A stretch of 5,561 nucleotides of DNA from Chloroflexota bacterium (GCA_026708165.1 JAPOVO010000482.1:1-5561); one strand, 5' to 3'. Counted from the first letter of the stretch, positions 1-5,561 are shown. Translations and numbers: made by a program. Notes: a model not told the origin generated them from the letters alone.

Positions 1-16
1 CACCCCTTTCCGCACA

Positions 17-25
17 CTATCCACA
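17..25 (+). promoter_or_regulatory. DnaA-box-like 9-mer
   Basis: CTATCCACA matches the classical DnaA box TTATCCACA at 8 of 9 positions. It is the best match I see upstream of dnaA. One isolated 8/9 match is weak evidence. It could serve dnaA autoregulation or an origin sub-region. Confidence 0.35.
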
Positions 26-30
26 TCCGT

Positions 31-53
31 GCCGCAAATTCGCATTTGTCGGC
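31..53. repeat. Hairpin with a one-base bulge
   Basis: GCCGCAAAT (31-39) pairs with ATTTG-CGGC (44-48 and 50-53) around the loop TCGC, leaving T49 bulged. This gives nine base pairs. The right arm overlaps a second short hairpin, GGCA-TAT-TGCC (51-61), so the two structures exclude each other. Neither strand has a T-run after the stem, so it does not look like an intrinsic terminator. It may be an origin or regulatory structure, or chance. Confidence 0.35.
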
Positions 54-78
54 ATATTGCCGCCGATCGATCCAACAT

Positions 79-405
79 ATACCTGACCTTTCCGCCTGAT
101 GCATGCAACGACAGTTACCCGCAGCACCTTCCCCTTTACCATTAGCATCACTTGTTCAAATGTGGCCTCGCGCCGACCCGAGTCGTTCCCGCGGTCCGTC
201 ACGGACGGTATCAACACCTCGCGAACTGATCTCCGGTGCGGACTCGCCATCCATCGGCGTTTCGCCAAGCGTACGACGGTGGTCCTACCCTGTGCCTTGG
301 TGCGGCCACAGGTGTCGGGCGCCAATATTTCCGGTCTGCGGACACCTGTTTCTGCACAAAAAATATCGTCGACGAATTTTCTGCTTTTTTGCAATTCACA
401 GGTAT
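79..405. repeat. Four CAGGTRT motifs in inverted arrangement
   Basis: Direct copies lie at 309-315 (CAGGTGT) and 399-405 (CAGGTAT). Inverted copies lie at 79-85 (ATACCTG) and 342-348 (ACACCTG). The outer pair matches over 8 bases (TATACCTG 78-85, CAGGTATA 399-406). The inner pair matches over 9 bases (ACAGGTGTC 308-316, GACACCTGT 341-349) with a 24-base spacer. All four CAGGT words in this region are followed by RT. By eye, none of those inside the genes of the window is. The set looks like binding sites for one protein, but no known regulator is identified. Confidence 0.4.
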
Positions 406-413
406 AGCAACCA

Positions 414-443
414 TTGAAATCCCCATCATCCGTTAATTATCAT
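414..443 (+). promoter_or_regulatory. Putative dnaA promoter with palindromic -10 region
   Basis: TTGAAA (414-419) and TATCAT (438-443), 18 bases apart, each match the sigma-70 -35 and -10 consensus at five of six positions. CATAAT (441-446) is an alternative -10. The predicted transcription start is near 450, giving a leader of about 50 bases to the preferred dnaA start. The -10 lies inside a perfect inverted repeat, AATTAT-C-ATAATT (435-447), which could be an operator. The consensus used is that of model bacteria, so this is a prediction only. Confidence 0.4.
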
Positions 444-499
444 AATTGCCCACCAATGTTAAGACTCCAAATTGAACGTCCTGCGAGAGTTTGGTCTTC

Positions 500-1876
500 G
501 TGATCGATCAAGGTACTTGGGCAGCCGCGTTGGGCCGTCTGCAAGTAGAGATGAGCAGCGGCCAATTCGCCGCTTGGCTCCAGCAAAGCACCTTTGTCGA
601 GGGAGGCAATGCCTCCCTTGTAGTGGGTTTCCCAAACGCGTTCGCCAAGGAGACCGTCGACCGCAATTTCCGCCCCATGGTCAAGGGAGTCGTCGACCAA
701 ATTGCCGATTGTGATGTAGGCCTTACGTTTGTAATCAATGCTGATGGCGGGCCGGTGTTCCCATCGGGCACTGGTGCCTCACATCCGCGCCCGCCCGCAA
801 CAGGCCATCCTCCGGTCACGCCGGTTTCCAGTCAACCAGCCCCGCTCCAGCCCCGCTACACGTTCGGCAACTTCGTCGCCGGCGAGGGCAGCAGGCTGGC
901 TTACGCCGCAGCCAAGCGGGCTTGCGAGGCCCCCGGTGGGTCATGTAATCCACTCTTCATCCACGGGGGCGTCGGTCTGGGTAAGACGCACCTGCTCAGG
1001 GCTGTCGGCCACGGGATCCACGAGCGGTACCCTTCGCTAGCGGTCCGATTCGTCACCTCTGAGGACTTCACTCACGAATTGGTTACAGCCATCCGGGCTG
1101 GCAACACGTCCGCTTTCCGGGCGCGTTACCGGTCTGCCGATGTACTTCTCATGGACGACGTTCAGCTCATAGCGGGGCGCGAATCGACACAGCAGGAAGT
1201 TTTCCATACGTTCGACTCGTTATATTCGGCCGGTAAACAGATCGTGCTGACAAGCGACCGGCCGCCGCAGACCATTCGCCCCCTGTCCGACCGGCTGATT
1301 ACGCGTTTCGCCTGGGGCCTCGTCGCCGACATTCAGCCACCAGACTTCGAGACCCGCTTGGCCATACTCCGATCGAAGGCAGACGGAGTGCATGCCGACG
1401 TTCCATCACCAGTCATCGAGCTCTTGGCGTCGTCCGTGACCGACAATGTCAGGAATCTTGAGGGAGCTCTTACCCGCGTTCTCTTCTTCGCACAATGCAA
1501 CAACCTCAAGCTTTCCGTAGCCACCACAGAGAAGGCATTACGTCACACTGGCTATCAAGCATCTCCACAACCGGCAACCCTACTGTCCGTAACGAACGCG
1601 GTCTGCAGGCACTTCAACGTCACTAAGGAGGAGATAGCCGGGCGCAGCCGTGCTGCCCGCCTCACCCGGCCCCGCCACATCGCCATGTACCTTATGCGTG
1701 AGGAGACCAACCACTCTCTGCCAGCGATTGGTGCTGAACTTGGCGGCAGAGACCACACTACGATCCTCCACGGCATACGCAAAATCACTCGTGAACTTCC
1801 TAAGGACTCCAAGCTCCAGGTCGCAATCGATTCGATTCGCATTCTGCTTCAGCAAGCGGCTCCTCACCTCAGCTAG
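500..1876 (+). CDS. dnaA: Chromosomal replication initiator protein DnaA
   Basis: DnaA is the AAA+ ATPase that binds DnaA boxes at oriC, oligomerises when ATP-bound, melts the origin and recruits the replicative helicase. From the GTG start at 500 the protein has 458 residues, a normal length. Residues 1-77 form domain I (GTWAAALGRLQ start), and about 80-118 are a proline-rich domain II linker. The AAA+ domain starts at RYTFGNFVAG, with Walker A GGVGLGKTH (156-164), Walker B LLMDD (216-220), sensor I LTSD (250-253), arginine finger in RLITRF (R269) and sensor II in NVRNLEGAL (R318). Domain IV has the basic loop and the DnaA-box-binding signature GGRDHTTILHG (415-425). An in-frame TTG at 491 gives three more residues, but GCGAGAG (483-489) is only one base from it and about ten from GTG 500, so I prefer 500. 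The identity is certain; the start is less so. Confidence 0.97.
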   Translation: MIDQGTWAAALGRLQVEMSSGQFAAWLQQSTFVEGGNASLVVGFPNAFAKETVDRNFRPMVKGVVDQIADCDVGLTFVINADGGPVFPSGTGASHPRPPATGHPPVTPVSSQPAPLQPRYTFGNFVAGEGSRLAYAAAKRACEAPGGSCNPLFIHGGVGLGKTHLLRAVGHGIHERYPSLAVRFVTSEDFTHELVTAIRAGNTSAFRARYRSADVLLMDDVQLIAGRESTQQEVFHTFDSLYSAGKQIVLTSDRPPQTIRPLSDRLITRFAWGLVADIQPPDFETRLAILRSKADGVHADVPSPVIELLASSVTDNVRNLEGALTRVLFFAQCNNLKLSVATTEKALRHTGYQASPQPATLLSVTNAVCRHFNVTKEEIAGRSRAARLTRPRHIAMYLMREETNHSLPAIGAELGGRDHTTILHGIRKITRELPKDSKLQVAIDSIRILLQQAAPHLS

Positions 1877-2073
1877 CCGGTTTCCCCGCCCACCCAAGCC
1901 CCTCTACAGCATTACTCCGAACATATCCACGCATATTCCTTGCTGAGTTACAGGCTTCACACGAGCGTTTTCTACATATCAACAGGACCAACTACTACTC
2001 CGACTATTCTTTGATGAGATATACATACAGAAGCAGGAGACACCAGGGAGTAACTTCCTAGCCATGAGGCGCG
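1877..2073. other. dnaA-parA gap, candidate oriC
   Basis: No gene is seen in these 197 bases. GC skew on the + strand changes sign across it: 1861-1920 has 29 C and 8 G, whereas 2701-2760 has 27 G and 7 C. The middle (1921-2040) is about 57-60% A+T. It contains the near-repeat ACATATCCAC/ACATATCAAC, a TTTTCTACA word, and ACTACTACT (1991-1999), whose other strand reads TAGTAGT and faintly recalls DnaA-trio repeats. Origins beside dnaA are the rule in bacteria. The exact unwinding site cannot be fixed by eye. The gap must also hold the parAB promoter unless parAB is read through from dnaA. No terminator is evident. Confidence 0.5.
1921..1983 (+). repeat. Near-repeated DnaA-box-like words
   Basis: ACATATCCAC (1921-1930) and ACATATCAAC (1974-1983) agree at nine of ten bases. 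ATATCCACG (1923-1931) matches TTATCCACA at 7 of 9 positions. TTTTCTACA (1968-1976) matches the TTTTCCACA type of box at 8 of 9. The core TATCCAC is shared with the word at 18-24 upstream of dnaA. They are candidate DnaA sites, individually weak but placed where the skew flips. Confidence 0.35.
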
Positions 2074-2898
2074 GTGGGGCTGGACACTAGCAAGCAATCC
2101 ATCCGGGAAATGCCAGCAGGTGCCGATGAGCCGCTGGAGACGACGGTCGTGGCTGTCGCTAATCAAAAAGGCGGGGTCGGCAAGACGGCGACCGCTGTGA
2201 ATGTCGCCGCGGGGCTTGCCAATTTGGCAATGCAGACATTGCTGGTTGATCTGGATCCTCAGGGAAATGCGACTAGCGCTTTAGGGTTGCCGCTCAGAAG
2301 GCTTGGAGCGTACGAGCTACTAAATGGAAAGAGCTCGCTCGGAGATGCCACGGTCGAATCTGGCCGCGAGCGGCTCAATCTGATGCCAGCCTGCGAGGAC
2401 ATGGCCGCGCTGGAACTGGAGGTTGGGGGGGAGCCGGACCGGAACGAGCGTCTGCGCAAGTGTCTGGCCGCCGCAACGGGGGCCTATCGCTACGTCGTAC
2501 TCGACTGTCCGCCGACTCTCGCGCTCCTGACGATTAACGGGCTAATGGCAGCCAACGAGGTGCTGGTACCCGTGCAATGCGAGTATCTGGCGCTGGAGGG
2601 GTTGGTACGGTTCGTAACGACCTTGGATACGGTTAGTGAGATCCGTGGTGAAGGGCCGCTGAGGCGGCGTTATCTTATGACGATGTACGACCGTCGGACG
2701 AGATTGTCGCGGGAAGTGGTGGAGGACATGCGGGGGCATTTTGGGCATGAGGTAGTACGATCTGTCATCCCCAGGTCGGTGCGGCTGGCGGAGGCCCCTG
2801 GATTCGGAAGAACTATCTTCGAGCACGATCCTGGTGGGGCGGCCGCTTCAGCGTATAGAACGTTGTGCAAGGAGATTTGTGGTGCGACCGAGGCATAG
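2074..2898 (+). CDS. parA: Chromosome-partitioning ATPase ParA (Soj)
   Basis: ParA is a cytoplasmic, nucleoid-associated P-loop ATPase. Its ATP-bound dimers coat DNA and are released by ParB, which moves ParB-parS complexes apart. The 274 residues show the deviant Walker A KGGVGKT (32-38, signature lysine K32), LLVDLDPQGN (56-65), Walker B YVVLDCPP (140-147, D144) and the C-terminal signature PRSVRLAEAPGFG (233-245). The short N-terminus without a helix-turn-helix fits the chromosomal Soj class. The GTG at 2074 has GAGG (2066-2069) four bases upstream. ATG 2110 is a possible later start and would leave 262 residues. The gene is first in a parA-parB pair, and its last 17 bases overlap parB. 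All key residues are intact, so an active ATPase is expected. Confidence 0.95.
   Translation: MGLDTSKQSIREMPAGADEPLETTVVAVANQKGGVGKTATAVNVAAGLANLAMQTLLVDLDPQGNATSALGLPLRRLGAYELLNGKSSLGDATVESGRERLNLMPACEDMAALELEVGGEPDRNERLRKCLAAATGAYRYVVLDCPPTLALLTINGLMAANEVLVPVQCEYLALEGLVRFVTTLDTVSEIRGEGPLRRRYLMTMYDRRTRLSREVVEDMRGHFGHEVVRSVIPRSVRLAEAPGFGRTIFEHDPGGAAASAYRTLCKEICGATEA
2869..2874 (+). promoter_or_regulatory. parB ribosome binding site inside parA
   Basis: AAGGAG lies within the parA coding end, seven bases before GTG 2882 and four before GTG 2879. It is the strongest Shine-Dalgarno in the window. It decides the parB start against the longer open frame that begins at 2834. Confidence 0.75.
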
Positions 2899-3742
2899 CG
2901 GTGCTTTGGGCAGGGGGCTGGAGGCTCTGTTGCCGAAGCGTGGGGTCAGGTTGGTTGAGGCAAAGCTGTCGAGTATCAGACCTGGCCGTCATCAGCCGAG
3001 AGTCGAGATGAACGCGGCGCGGCTGGACGAACTCACCGACTCAATTCGTCGGCACGGGGTTCTACAGCCGCTTGTTGTGACGGAGGAGAGTGATGGAACC
3101 GGCACTTGGTACGAGTTAGTGGCCGGCGAGCGCCGCTGGCGGGCCGCCAAGGCCGCCGCGCTCGATACGGTTCCGGTGATCGTCAAGACCGTCGATGAGG
3201 TGTCGCGGCTGCAAATAGGACTTGTGGAGAACCTGCAACGAGAAGACCTGGGAGCGACGGAGCGCGCTAATGCGTACTCGGTACTAGTCAGAGAGTTCGG
3301 CATGACCCAGGAGGAGATTGCACGGGCCGTTGGCAAGAGTAGGCCGTCGGTTGCTAACACGTTACGGTTGCTCGAACTACCTGGTGAAGCCCGTGAGGCT
3401 CTGCAGCAGCAACGAATATCTGAGGGCCACGCTCGGGCTCTGCTGTCCGTTCGGAACCCCGAAAGGCAAATCGAACTCCTGAGGGCGATTTTGGAGGATG
3501 GACTGACCGTGCGAGAGGCGGAGCTAGCTGCCAGGGCGAGCGGCGCCCCGATAGGCGACGAGTCGAATGTTGACCGTACCGACCTGGAAGGTCGGTTGAG
3601 GAGCAAGCTTGGGACTAAAGTGCAGCTGATGGGGAGTCGTGGAAGCGGGCGGATGGTGATTCACTACTACAGTCGGGAGGAACTAGAGACGCTTGTGGAT
3701 GTACTGCTTGGCGAGGAGGTTGTTTCACGTGAAACAACCTGA
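2882..3742 (+). CDS. parB: Chromosome-partitioning protein ParB (Spo0J), CTPase clamp
   Basis: ParB binds parS, uses CTP to close as a sliding clamp that spreads on flanking DNA, and stimulates the ParA ATPase. The 286 residues contain the N-terminal ParA-activating peptide GALGRGLEALLP (7-18) and the ParB/Srx-type nucleotide-binding domain with GERRWRAAK (82-90) and ENLQRED (116-122). They also contain a helix-turn-helix region at about 141-167 (TQEEIARAVGKSRPSVANT) and a C-terminal dimerisation region at about 232-276. The open frame reaches back to 2834, but AAGGAG at 2869-2874 points to GTG 2882 (or 2879), which puts GLGRG-like sequence near the N-terminus as in other ParBs. It overlaps parA by 17 bases, implying translational coupling. 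The last codons, VVSRETT-stop, are spelled by a parS palindrome. Confidence 0.95.
   Translation: MRPRHSGALGRGLEALLPKRGVRLVEAKLSSIRPGRHQPRVEMNAARLDELTDSIRRHGVLQPLVVTEESDGTGTWYELVAGERRWRAAKAAALDTVPVIVKTVDEVSRLQIGLVENLQREDLGATERANAYSVLVREFGMTQEEIARAVGKSRPSVANTLRLLELPGEAREALQQQRISEGHARALLSVRNPERQIELLRAILEDGLTVREAELAARASGAPIGDESNVDRTDLEGRLRSKLGTKVQLMGSRGSGRMVIHYYSREELETLVDVLLGEEVVSRETT
3717..3740. promoter_or_regulatory. parS centromere site
   Basis: TGTTTCACGTGAAACA (3721-3736) is identical to the canonical bacterial parS 16-mer. The palindrome extends perfectly four bases each side, giving 24 bases with 12-base arms centred between 3728 and 3729. It is the ParB nucleation site. It lies within the last codons of parB and ends at the first base of its TGA stop. 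No T-run follows, so it is not a typical terminator, although the transcript could fold there. I saw no second perfect copy in the window. Confidence 0.95.
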
Positions 3743-3760
3743 CGTAAGCGGTTAAAGCGC

Positions 3761-4084
3761 ATGGCTCACGCTGGTCGCAGGAAACTCTCCCGGAGGCAGC
3801 GCAAGCGGGCCGGACTAGGCCGCGGTCGGTCGCGGCCTACGCCTGATGAGGCCATCGCCCGAGCTCTGCGACAGGCTCCTGAATCAGACCGCGCGACCGG
3901 AGTTGCATCCATCTCTCCCCCTGAAGCTCCGCCAACCGCATCCGCTGAGTCACAGGCCCTCGGTGACCTGTCATACGTCCCGGCGGATATGCGCCGCATC
4001 GCCATACTGGCGGTCATAATGTTTGTGTTGTTGGCGGTCGTTGCGGTGGTCTTGGGTGCTGGCTCCCAATGGATCAGCTTCTGA
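3761..4084 (+). CDS. Small basic protein with a C-terminal membrane segment, function unknown
   Basis: I do not recognise a named family. The 107-residue product has a strongly basic N-terminus (residues 6-25, rich in Arg and Lys, ending AGLGRGRSRP). A Pro/Ala/Ser-rich linker follows at about 47-66. One hydrophobic helix (about 79-99, RIAILAVIMFVLLAVVAVVL) leaves a short tail ending WISF. The positive-inside rule puts the basic part in the cytoplasm. The gene begins 18 bases after parB and directly follows parS. No good Shine-Dalgarno is seen, so it may be read with parB. Bases 3901-3960 are C-rich, unlike the flanking genes, because of the Pro/Ala/Ser linker. I vaguely recall similar small proteins in Chloroflexota. 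A link to segregation is possible but unproven. Confidence 0.8.
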   Translation: MAHAGRRKLSRRQRKRAGLGRGRSRPTPDEAIARALRQAPESDRATGVASISPPEAPPTASAESQALGDLSYVPADMRRIAILAVIMFVLLAVVAVVLGAGSQWISF

Positions 4085-4096
4085 ATCTCGAACCTG

Positions 4097-4915
4097 ATGC
4101 GTGGCACGGATATGGAAACCCGCAATCGCATAGCCCGAAACTACGATCGCAGGGCGCAAGACTTCGGCGGTAGGAGTGATGACGACTTCCCGCAGCTTGG
4201 CTGGATTATGAATGCGCGGGAGACCCTGCTCGACGTCGGCTGCGGTGCCGGCGGATCGCTACGGAGGTTTATGCAACACCACGGCTCTGCCTCTAGGGCT
4301 GTAGGCCTCGATATTTCCCCAGGCATGTTGCGGCGGGCCGCGGAGGATACCGATCTGGCTCTGAATGCGGGCGGGGTTCGCTGGATTCTCGGAGATGCCG
4401 AAAGCCTGCCATTCACTTCCGAGTCGTTCGACGTGGTGATCAGCGTTAACTCACTCAGCCATTTGAGTAGCCTGGATCGGGCTATGCGGAATCAGCACCG
4501 TGTTTTGCGGCGTGGCGGGCGTCTGGCGATGAAGTTTCGGGGCGATCTGACTCTTGAGCGTCCAGTCGAACGAGCGATGCGTGATGCGCTCGCGCAAGAG
4601 TTGTCCGCCGACCGGCTTCGACCCATTCTTGATATGTATCGACCTTCGTCCGCCGAGGGTGCCCGGCAGTCGACAGTGGCTGCGGGATTCGGCGATGTTG
4701 AGATTCTCACCAGTCGGCGAGACTGGGTCTCCGACCCGCAGGAGTTGATCCAGCGATTTCCCGAGATAGCAGGCTATATGCTCGAGCCGCTCACCCATGG
4801 CGAGCGCGAGCGGGTTCTGGGGCAATTCCGGCGAAACGTGCTCGAAGCGTCAGGGGGTGACGGACTGCCGGAATTCGGTTACAGCGTGACCGTTTTGGCG
4901 ACCAAGCCTAGCTAA
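4097..4915 (+). CDS. Class I SAM-dependent methyltransferase (Methyltransf_11-like)
   Basis: This is a soluble Rossmann-fold enzyme that transfers a methyl group from S-adenosylmethionine; the acceptor cannot be told from sequence. In the 272-residue frame, motif I is LLDVGCGAGGS (44-54), the acidic ribose-binding motif II is VGLDISPGML (69-78, D72), GDAESLPF (99-106) is motif III, FDVVISVNSLSHL (111-123) forms the next strand, and VLRRGGRLAMK (137-147) is the post-core motif. The C-terminal third (about 150-272) is a substrate-side region with no family I can name. ATG 4097 is 12 bases after the preceding stop. ATG 4112 (METRNRIARNYD) is an equally plausible start that loses five residues; neither has a strong Shine-Dalgarno. 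Tight spacing suggests one transcript with the upstream genes. Lipid, quinone or small-molecule methylation are all possible. Confidence 0.88.
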   Translation: MRGTDMETRNRIARNYDRRAQDFGGRSDDDFPQLGWIMNARETLLDVGCGAGGSLRRFMQHHGSASRAVGLDISPGMLRRAAEDTDLALNAGGVRWILGDAESLPFTSESFDVVISVNSLSHLSSLDRAMRNQHRVLRRGGRLAMKFRGDLTLERPVERAMRDALAQELSADRLRPILDMYRPSSAEGARQSTVAAGFGDVEILTSRRDWVSDPQELIQRFPEIAGYMLEPLTHGERERVLGQFRRNVLEASGGDGLPEFGYSVTVLATKPS

Positions 4916-5138
4916 AGCCAATCGAGCCTGGTCCATCCGCCAACTAGGCGCTGCCGAAATACCGGTTGTATACGATCAGAGTGCTCTTCCTATGGTGTGG
5001 CGGATCAGGGGTTTCAACGACAGCTTCGATTGCTTGATTATTGGGATCCGTGGCGAGAATCGCCCCTGACCGATGTCCGGGGAGCTCGTTCAGCGAGTTA
5101 GTTCGAAAGTGAGGCGGCAAACGGGCGCTATAAGCGGG
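4916..5138. other. Gap between methyltransferase and acyltransferase genes
   Basis: No convincing gene is seen. TCAGGGG (5005-5011) pairs with CCCCTGA (5063-5069), and inside the right side GGCGA-GAA-TCGCC (5052-5064) forms a five-pair hairpin. Neither is followed by a T-run. Short open frames occur, for example GTG 4997 to TAG 5101 (34 codons), without a Shine-Dalgarno. The acyltransferase frame is open back to 5070, so the right part may be its 5' end if ATG 5073 is used. Confidence 0.4.
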
Positions 5139-5561
5139 ATGCTTGTCGATTTTGCGGTCGCGTGCTTGCGGGCCATGCCGTTACGGCCGAAGATGATCTT
5201 TGCCTCGCTGGTTGGACGCATGCTGTTCCTGCTCTGGCGCTCGCGACGGGCCGATGCGATCTACTGGTCATCGCGTGCCATTGGATTGCCCCTGGACGAT
5301 CCGGAGACGGTGGCGACGGCTCGGCGCAGTTTCGCCAACTTCGCCAAATTCTCGATGGACTTCGTTGACAGTGCGGTCTTGCCACCGCGCCAGCGTGTTG
5401 CGGCCAAGTTGCGACGGATGGAAAACAAGCAGGTGCTTGAGAACGCTGCCAAAGATCCGCGGGGCTGTCTGCTGGTCAGCGCGCACATTTGCAACTGGGG
5501 GCTACTCGGTTCGTGGGTCTCCCTGCTCGGACGCGATCTTTATGTCGTCGCGCTGCCGCTA
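5139..5561 (+). CDS. Lysophospholipid/lipid A-type acyltransferase (LpxL/HtrB/PatA-like), N-terminal part
   Basis: The frame is open to the right edge, giving 141 of a usual 290-310 residues. The family acylates membrane lipid precursors at the inner face of the cytoplasmic membrane: lipid A in LpxL, phosphatidylinositol mannosides in PatA. The N-terminus MLVDFAVACLRAMP, followed by a hydrophobic segment (about 19-33), fits the family's membrane-associated start. RRSFANFAKFSMDFV (62-76) matches the usual segment before the active site, and VSAHICNWGLLG (113-124) is the HX4(D/E) catalytic block, with H116. At the acidic position the codon is GGG (G121), normally Asp or Glu. ATG 5139 fits the family best; ATG 5073 or GTG 5109 would add 22 or 10 residues. 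None has a clear Shine-Dalgarno. The substrate is unknown. An inner-membrane lipid acyltransferase is likely. Confidence 0.85.
   Translation, partial: MLVDFAVACLRAMPLRPKMIFASLVGRMLFLLWRSRRADAIYWSSRAIGLPLDDPETVATARRSFANFAKFSMDFVDSAVLPPRQRVAAKLRRMENKQVLENAAKDPRGCLLVSAHICNWGLLGSWVSLLGRDLYVVALPL

Larger units (their letters stand above)
1..490. other. Non-coding region upstream of dnaA
   Basis: No recognisable gene is seen on either strand. Several open frames of 66 to 125 codons exist on both strands, but they overlap one another, have arginine-rich out-of-frame-looking products and match no family I know. The region is C-rich on the + strand at its left end (23 C against 9 G in the first 60 bases). 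It becomes AT-rich on the right, at about 67% A+T in 361-420 and 60% in 421-480. It holds a hairpin, a DnaA-box-like word, four CAGGTRT motifs and a likely dnaA promoter, listed separately. Such a region beside dnaA often carries origin or autoregulatory sites. That role is inferred here. Confidence 0.6.

Noticed and set aside
366..375. 10-base palindrome TCGTCGACGA
   Set aside because: It is too short and does not extend or repeat; chance is sufficient.
17..394. Minus-strand open frame of 125 codons upstream of dnaA
   Set aside because: The product is Arg-rich, resembles no family I know, and overlaps open frames in other phases. It covers the motif-rich non-coding region.
2834..2881. Longer parB start at 2834
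   Set aside because: It would overlap parA by 65 bases and has no ribosome binding site, while AAGGAG at 2869-2874 serves GTG 2882 or 2879.
3223..3231. TGTGGAGAA in parB, an 8/9 match to an inverted DnaA box
   Set aside because: It encodes the conserved VEN of the ParB ENLQRED block, so the match is explained by coding.
2992..3606. Minus-strand open frame of 204 codons opposite parB
   Set aside because: It is an antisense shadow of parB: Ser/Arg/Ala-rich composition typical of reversed high-GC coding sequence.
3717..3740. The palindrome as an intrinsic terminator of parAB
   Set aside because: It has no loop to speak of and no following T-run, and it matches parS exactly.
4997..5101. 34-codon open frame starting at GTG in the methyltransferase-acyltransferase gap
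   Set aside because: It has no Shine-Dalgarno and no recognisable product, and it overlaps another short open frame (ATG 4992 to TGA 5067).

Overview
The window is a bacterial chromosome-replication and segregation locus. From left to right on the + strand it holds a roughly 490-base non-coding region, dnaA (replication initiator), a 197-base gap that probably contains or borders oriC, parA, parB with a parS site built into its last codons, a small basic single-pass membrane protein, a class I SAM-dependent methyltransferase, a 223-base gap, and the first 141 codons of a lysophospholipid/lipid A-type acyltransferase that runs off the right edge. All genes are on the + strand.

The organism is a bacterium of moderately high GC. 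The wording of the DnaA AAA+ domain (NPLFIHGGVGLGKTH, LTSDRPP, ADIQPPDFETR) reminds me of Chloroflexota (Dehalococcoidia/SAR202-like) proteins. That is recall from memory, not a search. Actinobacteria-like lineages with PatA-type acyltransferases are an alternative.

Several signals point to the replication origin. G is depleted relative to C on the + strand through most of dnaA and up to about 1920. It is strongly enriched over C in parA and the start of parB. The skew therefore changes sign in the dnaA-parA gap, as expected at an origin. That gap also carries near-repeated DnaA-box-like words. The region upstream of dnaA has its own structure: a hairpin, one DnaA-box-like 9-mer, four copies of CAGGTRT in inverted arrangement, an AT-rich block, and a plausible dnaA promoter whose -10 lies inside a perfect 6-1-6 palindrome.

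DnaA would open the origin. ParB would load as a CTP-dependent clamp at parS and interact with ParA to move the new origins apart. parA and parB overlap by 17 bases and are translationally coupled. The small membrane protein directly after parS has an Arg/Lys-rich, GLGRG-containing N-terminus and is the least explained gene here. The methyltransferase and acyltransferase suggest a switch to envelope or lipid functions. The acyltransferase has Gly where the HX4(D/E) motif normally has an acidic residue.

I found no tRNA, rRNA, CRISPR array, insertion sequence or convincing intrinsic terminator.
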